Assembly: GCA_015680685.1 (NCBI GenBank)
Contig: MNCI01013916.1
Location: 565,160 to 629,159 of the forward strand
Direction of reading: 5' to 3'
Source of the DNA: Gnetum montanum
Lineage: Eukaryota; Streptophyta; Gnetopsida; Gnetales; Gnetaceae
Length of the DNA stretch: 64,000 nucleotides
Shown: piece after piece, positions 46,201-58,140 of the stretch
Position numbering within the stretch: the stretch's first letter is position 1
Layout: each line of letters opens with the position of its first letter
The notes under the pieces: model-generated
The model's input: the letters and a program-made list of their open reading frames with translations, nothing else
Databases searched by the model: none
Told to the model about the DNA's origin: nothing
Translations under genes and position numbers: made by a program

Positions 46201-47898
46201 CTACAAGAAACATGGAATGCAATAATTGTCATAAAGTAGATATCCCCCGGTATTGAAGCTAGTTTGATCTTACAAAGCCAATATTATATAAATAACATGC
46301 CAAGTTAATAATCTTTTTTGCATTACAAAAAAGGAAATGCAAATTAGTAAAAGAAAAAAATTAGAATAAACCACATTATGAGAAAACCAATTGCAGTGTG
46401 GCAAAAAAAAAAAAAAATAGGATGCCTTTCCAACACGAGGGGCAATTAACCAAGCAAGGGTAACAGTTAACAACCCAGTTGCTACCAATATGTCTGTACC
46501 TTCCACCACCCATTTTGTCACAAAATGTATATTAGTGACACGCTCCTCAATAGGAGCACATGACACCTCATTAGTGGGAGCTTGAGAAAATGGTGTGTGG
46601 AAGGTACAAGCATACTAGTAGCTACTAGGTTGTTAACTGTTACCCTTGCCACGTTGAATGGATGTTGTAAGATACTAACTAATTGCCTAAGATTGTTATG
46701 TTGTGAATATTAATTTTAATGGCACAGATCTCTTGTAATAAATATTAGCAAAGAAAAAAAAACATGTGCATCTACAAGAAACACGGAATGCAATAATTGT
46801 TGTAAAGTAGATATCCTATGGTATTGAAACACGTTTGATCTTACAAAGCCAATATTATATAAATAACATGCTGAGTTAATAATCTTTTTTGCATTACACT
46901 AAAAAGGAAATGCATATTGGTAAAAGAAAAATAATAGAATAAACCAGATTATGAGAAAACCAATTGCAGTGTGGCAAAAAAAAATAGTATACCTTTCCAA
47001 CACGAGGGGCAATTAACCAGGCAAGGGTAACCGTTAACAACCCAGTAGCTACTAATATGCCTGTACCTTCTACCACCCATTTAGTCGCAGGATGTATATT
47101 AGTGACAGGCTCCTCAACAGGAGCACCTGACACCTCATCAATGGGAGCTTGAGAAAATGGTGTGTGGTAGCGTGGATTAAACCAGGATGCAATTTCTGTT
47201 AACCGTTGTCTTCTTACTGCAGCAAATGCATCTGGATCCACAGTGGAACTTCTTTGGCCATGAGCTGGAGTTGCCTCTCCAGCAGCTGTCATTGCTCTGA
47301 GCGCTTCACACTCCTTTAGAGCTGCCATGACTTTGTTCATATCTGCAAGTTTTACATTCTCTGCTACGTGTCCACATATTTCACAAACAACTGATCCATG
47401 ACTTATAAACCATCGCAAAGCACAGGAATAATGACCCAATGAGAGGTCATTCTTGCATAAACAACCTAATTCGATGAGAGCATCATGATATCCTGCTTCT
47501 ATACCAGCACCTAAGTCATCAACACAAACAAAAACCTCCCCATCTGGACTCCTGTATTCTACGTATCTATTAACTTCTTCTCTCTTCTGGTTAGGAGATC
47601 CAACATCTTGAGTGTTCCCTGCATCAGCATCTCGGAAGGAAGGATTAACACTGCAGCATGATATCTCAGGTTTGGCCTTCACAGGGGGAAAGATTTTCAA
47701 GAACTCAAGGGCAGCTTCTCCTCTTTTATCTGGTTCAGTGCCAAAACATACTCGACAAACTTCTACATTATCCTTGTCTTGAACAGGATTGGAAGCGGTC
47801 TGTAGTTGGTGCTCTTCAGTTTCACTTGAAGTTTTCAAAGTCTCACTTTTGGTGGTGCCAATCCTGATACATAGATCATCCTTTGTTTCTATCACCAT
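37108..47898 (-). CDS. Membrane-bound RINGv (MARCH-type) E3 ubiquitin ligase, three coding exons
   Basis: Coding exons 47898-46993 (302 codons), 40143-40069 (25) and 37224-37108 (38 plus TAA) join in phase 0 at GT-AG introns and give 365 residues without a stop. The C4HC3 RINGv finger has C48/C51, C146-x-C148, H156, C159, C172/C175 with the family spacing C-x-C-x7-H-x2-C-x12-C-x2-C; about 94 residues separate the first two Cys pairs, unusually long. Three membrane segments follow: about 277-296, one in exon 2 and one in exon 3 (IVFVFMFLVFGIWA). Such proteins transfer ubiquitin to membrane proteins. Start chosen as the first ATG of the frame. Introns are 6.8 and 2.8 kb; a 5' UTR intron is likely. 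Confidence 0.92.
37225..40068 (-). other. Intron 2 of the RINGv gene
   Basis: 2.84 kb, bounded by GTAAGTTC and CATGACAG. No conserved coding sequence or mobile element recognised within. Confidence 0.8.
40069..40143 (-). CDS. Exon 2 of the RINGv gene (75 bp)
   Basis: Acceptor TGTACAG at 40150-40144 and donor GTAAGTTC from 40068. It encodes KTARSG, then a hydrophobic helix LHILLGGLCALTAVIFLRF, the second membrane segment. Confidence 0.88.
41900..43060. repeat. Intronic tandem repeats, main unit about 160 bp
   Basis: Blocks such as 'aggatggaggcccatccaaacat' (42222, 42292, 42437, 42597) and 'agatggaatccatcct' (42372, 42532, 42686) recur at 154-160-base spacing. 'aaggaacataaaatggg.cctacacccc' recurs at 42092, 42850 and 42902. 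Both strands stay open over 450-540 bases because of the repetition. It lies in intron 1 of the RINGv gene. Confidence 0.85.
43120..43545. repeat. Two-copy tandem duplication, period about 246 bp
   Basis: 'gttgtttggctgttgaaatggtgca.gttgtggtt' and the following 'cacatttagagg.ttgcttcacattcccctccccaacttct' appear twice. The second copy is shorter. Intron 1 of the RINGv gene. Confidence 0.85.
44110..44470. repeat. Diverged tandem repeat, unit about 60 bp
   Basis: Words 'catgacagaactggcctctccaattcctattatgaacacctaatt' repeat about five times with many changes. Intron 1 of the RINGv gene. Confidence 0.65.
44698..47168 (-). repeat. Tandem array containing copies of the 3' end of RINGv exon 1
   Basis: Four units of about 575 bp begin at 44698, 45272, 45850 (longer, with an internal duplication) and 46650; the last contains the true exon end. 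Each upstream copy holds the last 55-57 codons of exon 1 (EVSCAPVEE...WLIAPRVGK) plus the beginning of intron 1. Exon copies end at 45043, 45612 and 46426. In each copy the donor is GC (GGAAAG/GCAT), whereas the true exon at 46993 has GT (GGAAAG/GTATAC). The copies at 45183 and 46566 are open; the middle one is frame-shifted by a small insertion. Confidence 0.88.
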
Positions 47899-50792
47899 GA
47901 TTCTTGCTTACAATATAGTCCTATTTCAAAACTTTTGGGTGCTAGAAACTGCTTAAAGGATTCTTATATTTTCTCGTAAAAGTTCTACAGCAATGCATAC
48001 ATCTTGCAATCTTGATCCAGCGCTAAAACTAAAATGTTAGTAAGAAACGCAAACTGATTGAATAAGAACCATGTCGCCGATTACTCCATTCTAATGACAG
48101 TCAAAAAGACCATCTCTAATTGATATATAACAGCAAATTGAATGGAAGTTCAGAATTGATCTCGGGAGCCACAATCAAACTTGGTCAACAGCAATAACAA
48201 GAGACTTCTCTGCCATTTAGAAGAAAAAAATGATCAAGGACACAACCTGTCTTGTAAATATCTTGTCAATTAGAATCCGTACTAGTTAATTATGCCTCTG
48301 TAACAGTTTCAAAGTTTGTATTTCATAACTGCTTCCTTGACTTGCTTGTGTCCTGTCCAATTAGGAAAACACGAGTTATTTTTCCTACGACTTTAGGTCC
48401 CAGTAAACAAGCTGTACAAATCAGTTAAAATTATGCAATAGCTTCATAACTCCTTCAAAACCGAACCTCAGTTTTCATAATGTAATGAAATTATAAAATC
48501 AACTGCAACAAGAAATTAGTTAACATTGAATATGCTGAACTGTGTTTTTTATGCTTGCATAATAGACAAATTTTATATTGAAAAGGTATATCTGCATTTC
48601 GTCCATCCTGTGAACACCTACCATAACAAGTAGTAGGCCAACAATAATAATTGCAAAATGTAAAATAATACAACTCTAGAAATGGCTTTGTGCACCTGAA
48701 CCCTCAATTTTCAAAATGGTGTGCTCACAATGCTGATTAATTTCAATAATCTACTTTGAAACTGATACTCTTACGGACCTAAAGTCATAAAATGCAGTTG
48801 TTCAGTTTTAGACAAATTGTAACTCAGTGTTGTAGTTATCATTCTTTTATTATAATATGCCACCGTCCGCAAGCTGCGATATGCTCTTCAGAGTACAGTA
48901 GAGTACGGAATCTTCAAGATCAGATTCATGAAAATTTGTAAACAGATAAAAATCAAGCTCGTTATAGTGACTATCCATGATATATAATCCTTTAACCACT
49001 AAATGCCATTTGATTAATATCAGAAGAGTCCAACTATAAATGATAGTTCTCCTTTCTTGGTACTGTAAAGCTCAAATTCATTGGTAATATTGACAGAGGC
49101 TAAACCCTGAACTCAATGGGTATATCCAAGTCATGGCTGCACACTTTGTTTGGCTTCTATTGAGATGGTTGAAAAAACAAAAGGAGTTCATGCATTATCA
49201 CTAAAACATGCGTAAAAAATTTATCATTGTTAACTTGATAGAATAATCGATGAAGAATGTGTACTTTTATTATTACTTCCTGAAAATGGTAAGATGGAGA
49301 AATACCACTACACTCATTGCAGCATGCAAATTTAATTCTTGTATATAATATGTTTGTATGCCATTACATGGTACGCCATGAGTTTTATAAAAGAGTTTTA
49401 TAGAACACTAAGACTCTTCAAAATTTTGTTTCGATAAAGCAGATGAAGTTGCTTAAAATCCTTATATATTTTGTGCACACAGAAAACATATCCGATAGCA
49501 AAAGTTGTTCTGCAAACGACAAATCTTAAATCAAATTTTCAAACGTAGCAAATAAAAGTGGAAAAAGTATCAATTTATGAAACATCTGGAAGTTACAAAG
49601 TGCCAGAGCAAGTTCTTAGTACATCCGCTATATCATAGTGACGATCAGTGAAATGCAGCAACGATAAGATTTAGGTATCCTCCGTCATGAACAGATTGTG
49701 TATTCTCAATGCATGATTTGACATATCAGTTCTCCCTTTGATTTTTTAAAAGGTGATAAAAGACTATTGAAATTTGAACCGCTTTCATTTCTTTACCAGA
49801 AAGCGGAAGTTTGGAAAGTGATCAAACGGCATGGGACAAAAAAGATAAACCTAGACAGAAAAAACCAAGATGAATGTACCAACAGCGCAATCAGAAAGCG
49901 TACGATCGCTCACAAACAAGCAAGAAAACTCTAAAAACTCCGCGCCATTTGTCGTCCAACTGAAACGCATCTGTCTGAAAACACAATTCAAACTAACAAA
50001 ACCACGAGACGAGTGAGACAAAGAAATCATGCGAACTCAACTCCTTCCAAAACAGAAAAATGAGAAAATACATTCGATCACAGCGGATAAGAAAAGCAAA
50101 GGATCTTTTCAAGATAAAACCTTTGATGTTCATGTCAAGCGACTGACTGCAATGAACGACAGCGTCCCCGAAACGGATTGCTGAATTCCTCAAGAAAGTG
50201 GAGGCAGGGAGTCGCTGCGTAATACTTGCAAAAGCCGCAAATGGCAACTACCCAAGGCTAAACAAAAAGAAGGACAAGAAATATACAGAGACCTGCAAGG
50301 GATGGAATGGAAACAAGGAAGATTCTAGTGTGGTGAAATACTATAGAAATTCATTTTATTGTGTAAATCTATATATTTGTTCTTCGGAGAGAAAACGGAA
50401 AAAAGGAAATAGCAGCAGAAATCGAGCGGAATGGCAATGGTAATGATCTATGTATGTATGTATGTGCTAGTACCAGTGCTGCAGCAGGCACAGGTAATTG
50501 CTCTGCCCAAGCTGTCGGTGTGTGCTTAATCTAGCAGAGCAGATTCCTCAATCTGTGGCGTCCTCACAACCGTTATTCTCGTGATCAAATTAAATCAAAT
50601 CATATCAGCCGCTGCTTTTGCCTTTGCTTGGCCGCTAGTAATTCTTTGATTCTTCTCTAATTTACTTCACTTTACAGCTTATGTTTTGTGCTTTGTTTTG
50701 CGCGTTGCCTATGCTCCGTTTTTCTTTTTTCCTTTTTCTTAGTTCAACGACAGCTTGAGTCAAAGTGAGGTGATGTAGCAGTAGTAGCCCCG
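47899..50792 (-). other. 5' UTR and probable 5' UTR intron of the RINGv gene
   Basis: Just upstream of the ATG, 'gcagtttctag' at about 47950 can serve as a splice acceptor. The region 49900-50780 is richer in GC and CpG than anything else nearby, as expected for a host first exon. I could not fix the donor. The short frame at 49993-50247 (minus) lies in this exon region and could be an upstream ORF, without support. Confidence 0.45.
50452..50466. repeat. (TATG)n microsatellite
   Basis: 'tatgtatgtatgtatg', in the leader region of the RINGv gene. Confidence 0.8.
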
Positions 50793-50802
50793 TTTTTTAT
50801 AG
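50793..50802 (-). promoter_or_regulatory. TATA box of the RINGv gene (candidate)
   Basis: CTATAAAAAA on the minus strand, upstream of a CpG-rich leader and about 2.9 kb from the ATG. A transcription start near 50765 is inferred. GACG/TGACG-like words lie upstream at about 50900-50940. Confidence 0.5.
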
Positions 50803-52142
50803 TGTTTTGTGTTTGTGTATGGTTTTGGTGTTGCTACGTGTTAAGTGGTAAGATAAGGAAGGTACAAATGGGATAGGAGGCTACTTTTGTCAGAGCGGCC
50901 ATGACAATGACAGCGACCTCGACTTGACCATGACGTTGGCGTGAATTGTTTAAATGTGTCGTGCCGTGTCATGACATGGCAGCCTTTCTTCTTCTCCTCC
51001 GTGAGACGCATGACTTACTACAACTTACCATTATTATTATATGTTTAAGGGATCATGAATTATTATTATTATTATTGTAGATACATACATGTATAATGTA
51101 ATAATGGTAGGTAGGCACATATGGCTGTTGCTGTGTCGTGAGAATTGACCTACTTTGGATATGTATGTATGTTGCCCGTGGTTGTAGGATGGCGGCTGCT
51201 TTCTCACTCTAAAACGATACAAGTTGCTTTGCTCGCGATTTCTTGCAAGATATGGTCATAACACATACAATGTCGAAATGATGATCTGACCAGGTAAAGG
51301 GCAGAAATTATTTTTTTTATTTGTCTTTTAATAACACCACCTTTGTGAGGTGGCTTTGTTCGTTGGGTTTTAATTTCCTTTAGGTTAAGTTAGGTCAACT
51401 TGTTCATGAGCTTTTTTTTGGTAATTTAAAGGGTTCATTCAACTTGGTTTTCAATTAACTAATAGCCTTGTTGCCTCCTAAGGGATGCATTGAAGGTTGA
51501 CTTGAGGATGCACCAAAGATTTGTTCAACGCAGCGAATCCATTGCAAGGAAATTTGCACAAATTTGATTAGTAGAATAACGGTACAAGTTTACAACTCCC
51601 ATTAAGGTATCTAATTTTCAAATAGCATGTTGTGTTTGATGTTATTTATTAAAGAAGTTATTGAGTTGTGAATATACATGGTTCACTTGTACTAATTAAA
51701 AGGTACATTATAAATACAGCAAAGCAAAATATTAGAAGAGTACATAGTTTACATAAAACTAAATCTTAAATTTAATAATCTTTAATATAATATCTAAGCT
51801 TTTTATAGTTAGTGACAATCATCTTCACTAGTATTTGTATTACATAGGAAAAAAATCATTATAACTAAATAGGAAAAATAAATTGCAACTACTTCTTGAA
51901 AGGTTTTAAAATCAATATAAGCAATTTAGAAGGTCACACACTAGGGTTGCTATATCATATATAGGTTAGCATACAGGAAAATAACTAATACAACAAGTAA
52001 GCATCAAATCATACATTAAAATAATTTTTTTTAAAAAAAGATTACATTCAATACCACCTACTCGTACTTTTAGTACGTGTATTCACTTCATGTTGGACGT
52101 TTACTCAATGTGCACATTACAATTTGAAGCATTTTACCCTAT
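50803..52142. other. No gene recognised; host upstream region grading into AT-rich sequence
   Basis: Contains an ATT trinucleotide microsatellite at about 51058-51077. From 51300 the sequence is AT-rich and featureless up to the LTR of element E. Confidence 0.5.
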
Positions 52143-53074
52143 TGATGAGCGGTGAGGTACCCCTACACCTAACCATACGAATCACGAAGCATTCACGCAC
52201 GACTCGGTCGAATTCCACGGACTTTATCATTTCCAGTGCACTAGTCCTTTAGGAAGTGAATCTTGCCTTAAAGTCAATCGTTGTTTTTCCAATTACACTT
52301 GTGATGTTCATTGGTAGATTAATTGTAACTGAGGCATCCGATTTTTATCATTTTGTGTTTTATAAGTTGGTGCTCAAATGTAGATAAAAGAAATTTGATT
52401 AACTAATCTAAATTAACTAATTAACTAGCATTTAACTAATCCTAACATAAGCATCTAATCCCACTTTTCCATACACATCTTGAACCCACATATCCGCTGT
52501 TGGGCGACCATGCATTACACTACTAGGCATACCAAGCAATAATGCTATTGGGATTACCAAGTGAATATGTATCACACTCAAAGTGGTCATACTTATGTGT
52601 GTAATCTATTTGGCTTAATTGCTTCATTAATGTAATCACTAGAAAATATTTAATAACTAATGAAAAACATTTAATAAATAATTAAAAACATTAAATGCAA
52701 AATTAAAATAGCTAATTAATCCAAAGTGCTACAAGGTTTATCAGAAAGCTCATCTTTATTGCTGCACACAGTCATGCTCAGATACAACAATGCTCAAATA
52801 AAGATCTGTACACTCAATGACTCCTATTGTGGGCACTTGGGGGAAAATTCTAACTTTCAAATGGAAAAAATGCAAGAGCTCCACTACAACTACTATCTCT
52901 ACTTACCATAAATGTGGTTGCAAGCACATATTTATAGTCAACTATAGGGACTACATTGACGGGGCTACGTCGACGCATGATATGATGTGCAACTAGGCCT
53001 CATCAATGAGGCCTAAATGATAAAGCTACATCGACGAGGTTTCATTGACGCAATTGATAGAACATGACTCATCA
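52143..53074 (-). repeat. 3' LTR of element E
   Basis: On the minus strand it starts TGATGAGTCATG and ends GCTCATCA, 932 bp, closely matching 5873-6804. U3 has TCGATG/GGCC-type motifs (52955-53050), then TATAAATATG (about 52932-52941, minus). Confidence 0.85.
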
Positions 53075-53085
53075 TACCCCCACGA
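53075..53085 (-). other. 3' polypurine tract of element E
   Basis: TCGTGGGGGTA directly before the LTR start. Confidence 0.7.
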
Positions 53086-56000
53086 TTGAATGAAAACTCA
53101 TCCTCAAGTTCTTTTACAAAATTGGGAAGGTATGGGATTATTGACTAACTTTTCTTCAACCAAAACAAACTAACTAACTTGACAAAAAATGGAGTGCTTA
53201 AGTGTATAGGTCAACACATTATAAAGAATGAAGGTGTTTAGGACACAAAATTGAACACCATGAGTCAACTCTTCAAAACTTGGACAACACATTCCTTGAT
53301 GGTGTGAAGCTTGTTGGAGAAGATCAGATGATCCCAATCAATGGTAGTTCTTGAGGCTCTAAGGGACCTTCGCTGGCTTCACACATGGGTAGCGATTGAG
53401 GTGGCTGCAGTTATCCTACTACTACTATGACTTTAGGTAGAAGGAAAAAAGCATCTAGCAGTGCTTTCATTTTTTCCTCCTTACTCCAAGAATCATGCAC
53501 TATCCTTGTAGCTTCCCCAATGTGGGTTGGAATGAGCACATCCCAAAGACATGGGATTGCTAAAAATAACTCCTTTGCATTAACAAACTAGGCAACTAAT
53601 TGTTTGTGTTCAATGTCAAATGCTCTAACTGTGTTCTTCAGCTCCTAGTAGTCCTTCATTTGTTTGGCTAGGTTCGTAGCAACAAATCATTGATCTTTAA
53701 ATCGCCCTTTAAGAACTTTGAGTTCAACATTAGTAGTCTCAAGCTTTTGCTTAGTGTCTTTATGGTGTTTGAACTCTACCTCATATAACAGATACGAGCT
53801 AGCCACTTGTTTTTCTAATTCTAACCACGACCATCTGGTAGTTAGCATTGCCAGGTTTGCGTAACGAAGATTGGCTAACTCCATGTACTCTGCCATCTCC
53901 TTGATTTGCAACTCCTTCAAGTATATCTCTACTTTGTTGTAGGCATCAATCCCATCAAGGAAGGGATACCATGTTTCTCTTCCTTGTTGGAGGGCTTCAT
54001 TCATTTTTGCCTTTGCCATCTAGATGTGTTTTTCATTAACTTCTTTCTGCAAATCGACCTAGTCCCTATAGTGATTTTTCACTTTCTCAAATTTGAGTGC
54101 TTCATTCTTCTAAGCGACAATCTCGATGACAAACTTTTAAAGCAAGGTGTGTACCTCCTCCATTGACATATTACAGTTTTCCATAGTCAGTTTCCTCAGT
54201 TCAGTGTTTACCTTAGTAAGCTGCTCCTATTGTTGATGAATGAATTCTTGCATATGATCTTTTTTAGCATCAACATTTCACAGGTGATGATTCTGTGCAG
54301 TCAATGTTTCATTTTCTTGGCACATCTGATTCAAGTCTTTTTAAATTGAGTGTGTTTTAGCTTTTACTATGGACTATTTAAAGATGGCCATGATTGCCTC
54401 CTCCTTAGCCTTCTGAAATCATTCTTGAAGCTGTTTGATAGCTTCATCTCTTGTCACCGTTGGGCTCGGGATTACTTGATCTACAAGTCGAGCATGAAGT
54501 TTGGCAACCTTCGCAGCCAAGCATTGATTTTTCTCTTAGGTTGTTTCTAGTTACATTCAACAGCTCTGACTGGGTTGCAGTGATGTTCTCCAGAAGATCA
54601 AAATTGTTTGGAGTCAATTTCCTAGTTCTTACTAGTCATTCCAACAACTTTTCGTGCTAGGTTGCGTTCAATTTCTTACTGACCATGCCTACAGACGTCT
54701 ACACATCTTGAAGTGTAGATATGTCTAGTACAAATGCTATGGGTGCATTTATTGCTTCTGCAACACAGTCAACAGCCACTTCTACCAAGACAGTTGCCTT
54801 TTCACCTTCCTTCAACTACACCTAGAAAGTGGCAACATTCCCAAAGATTTTTGGGAATAGATGGTATGTTGCTAATGACACCGTCATCTCTCAAGTGTTG
54901 GGATCCAACATTGAAGGCAATTACATTTGTTGGGTAGAGAAAATGGGACCATCTCTCTCCATCTGGCTAACTATTCAGCCCACCTTGTTAAGGTGACTCA
55001 TTGTTGGGCAGTACACAGATGGACCTACCCCACTCGTTTCTACTTGTTGTTCTTGTTCACTCAAGAGTTGTTCTCAAATTTTTTGTAGATGTTTAATGGT
55101 TGTGCGAGCCTCTAGTGTTGTTTCTTGAGTGGGTGATGGTGGCGGCAACTCCTCTAATTGAGTCATTGCTAGCATCTTCTCTTTCATGATCTTGGACCAT
55201 GAAGCCAAAGGAGTATCCTTGAGTGTATCATTAAACTAGTGAATGATGCCTACCCTCTTGCAAAGTTTTCTAATGAAGCATGGAAAGGGCAAGGTCTTCC
55301 TTCCATGTTCATTTTCTTTGAAACGCTTCTCAATCTTCAAGTATAGCAATTGTGGAAGGTTAACGGGGAACTTTCGGCTTAGAGTGATGCATGCTCGGGT
55401 GGAGAAAGCAATCACCTTGCTTGGCCTCACCATTGGATTGAGATGATAGGCCACAATCTTGAGGTAAATCTGCTTTGCCAATGTGAGTGCACCATACTCT
55501 TATGGTCCACCTCATAGAAACACTGGGTCCACTCCTTCTTAGCCTCAGCGTCACCTTCATGGATAATTCTGCTAGCTATGTTCTAGTGTTAGGCAACCCA
55601 AGTACCTATGCAATAGCTTCTGCTGAGTAGGACACTTGAATGTCCTTGATCTTGACTGTGGATCCCAGCTTCTGATTATTCCAGAAAAGATATGTCTCTT
55701 TCATGTACCACTACCCACTAGACATGATGGTTGGCTACATGGGAGAGGTTCATAGTTGAGTCTTGACATCCTTTAGAGCTTTCTCCAAAAATGGCCCAAA
55801 GTTAATCTCTTGAAGAATGGATTGTTGAATCTCTAAGGACTTGATGATATCAAGGTAGGCTTGAGTCAAAGTGACCTCAAGCCTTGGCACAAGACCAAGC
55901 ACTTCTCCTCTTTGTGATTGTTCAGTCGGCACTTCTTCCTCTAGAATTTGTTAGACAAATTCCACTTTAGGTTCCTTACAGAGAGTTCTCATTGCATGGG

Positions 56001-56112
56001 TTGCCTTAGGTGGTTCTTGGCCTTATTCTTGTTGGCCCCTTCTAGTTCTAGGCCATTTCTACCATGGTTGTGAAGTTTCTTCTTCTTGCAGATGTTTCTG
56101 TTTTGGTGCCAT
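53086..56112 (-). pseudogene. Accessory (env-position) ORF of element E: mobile-domain-like plus coiled coil
   Basis: ATG at 56112 (MAPKQKHLQEEETSQPW), a disordered N-terminus, then a mobile-domain-like region: NFGPFLEKALKDVK (about 55770), SVSMRWTIRV-type sequence in another frame, and IYLKIVAYHLNPMVRPSKVI...LPQLLYLKIEKRF...LPFPCFIRKLCKRVGI (55475-55240). This last order is typical of the putative plant transposon protein domain. Then come a Pro/Thr-rich linker and a long coiled coil, open at 54019-53687 (MAKAKMNEALQQGRETW; ELEKQVASSYLLYEVEFKHH). Some thirty stops, mostly TAG and TGA. About 1000 residues in the ancestor. The role is unknown; a structural or envelope-like function is only inferred from position. 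Confidence 0.65.
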
Positions 56113-58140
56113 CTGTTATCATAATAAGACCATGGATTAGTAATCATTGTGTAGCCTTAAAAAAAATTAGGATACCTTATTTTTTTAGGATGGTTACACT
56201 TTGGCAAAATTGTGATTATGGTTAATTTAATTAATTAATTTTCATTTATTTATGTATTTTCATTAATAAATCATCCTAAAGGTTGTTGGAAGGGTTAACT
56301 TGTGAAAAAGTTGATGTTTATATATGGTTAAGGTTATTAACCCTTTGAGGAGTTAGGAAAATTTTCAAAAAATGTCATCAATTTTTTCATTGGAAACCTT
56401 AAGGTTTGTTGCCCCCATGATAAAGATCTTATCTCAAGTAACTACAGGATTAAAAAATAGAGTGATTTGAACAAATAGTTGGGAAGTTATGAGCTTTGGA
56501 AGGTTTTGGCCTCTGAAAAATTTCAAAAACTCCTCATGTGTTATGAGCAAATGGCAAAAAATTGCAAAGTGTTCAATGATACATATAGGGTTTTTGCACT
56601 ATGTCGATGAGGCCTAGTTGATTGCGCCTCATCGACTAGGGTGGCTACGTCGATGGGGCCTCAACGATGCAACCATTGATCATCATAGTCAAACTTTGAC
56701 CTTAGCCAAACTTGCAAAATATAAAGAGTTTTTGAGTGAAATTGGTGACAAATGAAAGCTTAGAAGATCAAGAATAGTATGAAAACATGAGAAGAGGGTG
56801 TTGAAGCTCATAAATTTTGGAAGAAGGAGAAAAATTGATTTAGTGGATGAATGAAATGAAAGATTAAGGAGCATTAAGTGGAATACTTAATGGAAAATAT
56901 GAAAGATGTAGTGATGTTAAAGGTAAGGAACCTTAACTAACCAAGCCAAGAGCTATGCAAGTGGGTCCTCTCCATAGCAGGCTCATGCCCTTTTTGCCCT
57001 TGCATAACCTCAAATAAGGAGTCTGTGGGCCCCATAGTCAATTTAATGATCATGATGAGTTAAGGACCAACTTGAAAGAATCCACTCAAGAATCCCAACA
57101 CATCAAACTAAGACATAAAGCATAGCATAGAGCACGATAGTGAGGTGAATTATAACAACATGGATGGATGATAGAGAAGGTGTAATGGAGTTCCAATTTG
57201 AGGTAACAAGAAATCCCTTATGGAATTTATGGTTAAAATGACTTGAGAAGTTCCATCCTCAATCCAAACCAAAACCATCCACTTTTAGTGACTTCGCATC
57301 GCCACTTTAAGATTAATCCACTCACTCGAGACATAAGAGTGCTTCCATAAAACAACCACCATTTCATAAAGAGAGGAAAAGAGAAGTAGAAAGTAAGAGA
57401 GAGGGCCTTAGTTAGAGGGGACCTTTAGGCATAAGTATATGTTGTTTGAGTCCCATAACCAATGCTTATAGCCAGTTTATTTGGCCAAGGGATGTGCTTT
57501 GAATTCCCATTGGTTTTTTTTTTTTTGAAATGGGAACCACACCATGTGAGGACTTATTTGTGTCGAAGGGGTATGCTTTGAATTCCCATTGTTTTTTGTT
57601 TTTTTTTTTGTTTTTTATTAAAATGGGAACCACACCATGCAATGACGTTATTTGACTTTCTATTAGTGGTTGGTGTGAAATGGTAAGAAGTTTGTGAAAA
57701 ACACTCAAAAACTAAAGCAAGAAGAAGAGTATAAAGAGTAATGAGTTCCCTTGAAGTCACATCTTTTACAAACCTTTTAATCCTTCCTAATTTTGGAACT
57801 ACCAAGGTCACTAATTAATTAAAAGTTTCTTTAATGAAAAGGGACCTCAAATTCCCAAAACAAGGAAAACCATAGAGTTATTAGCAAAAATGAGGAAATA
57901 TCACACTTGAATAAAATCAAAAAAAGTAAACTATATAAGAAAATGTAATATAGTTAAGAAGGTTTAAAGGTACTAAAGATAGAAAAATTAGAAAAATACA
58001 AAAATGTGAAAAACAAAAAGGTAGAAAAATTGAGGAGCCAATTTGATGGTTTAGCATGGATGACCATCTCCCCCATGACAAAGTTGGAAGGATGAGATAC
58101 AAAAAATAGAATGTGGTTGTTCACCTATTGAGGTGATATT
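56113..58140 (-). other. Long untranslated region of element E, with internal motif array
   Basis: Matches element D's 28216-30375. TCATGGGGG occurs at 58078-58070 and 56420-56412. A run of GTCGATG/GGCC motifs (56590-56690), the same words as in the LTR U3, is followed on the minus strand by CCTATATGTAT at about 56586. Near 57479-57640 an 80-100 bp block with poly-T and a 'gaattcccatt...aatgggaacc' inverted repeat is duplicated in tandem; D has one copy. Confidence 0.6.

Noticed and set aside
44890-46566. Extra RINGv-like frames as separate genes
   Set aside because: They contain only the last 55-57 codons of exon 1 plus intron sequence, have GC donors, and sit inside the host intron as tandem copies.
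49993-50247. 84-codon minus-strand frame in the leader of the RINGv gene
   Set aside because: No recognisable domain; lies in a probable 5' UTR exon or intron. Could be an upstream ORF, but nothing supports it.
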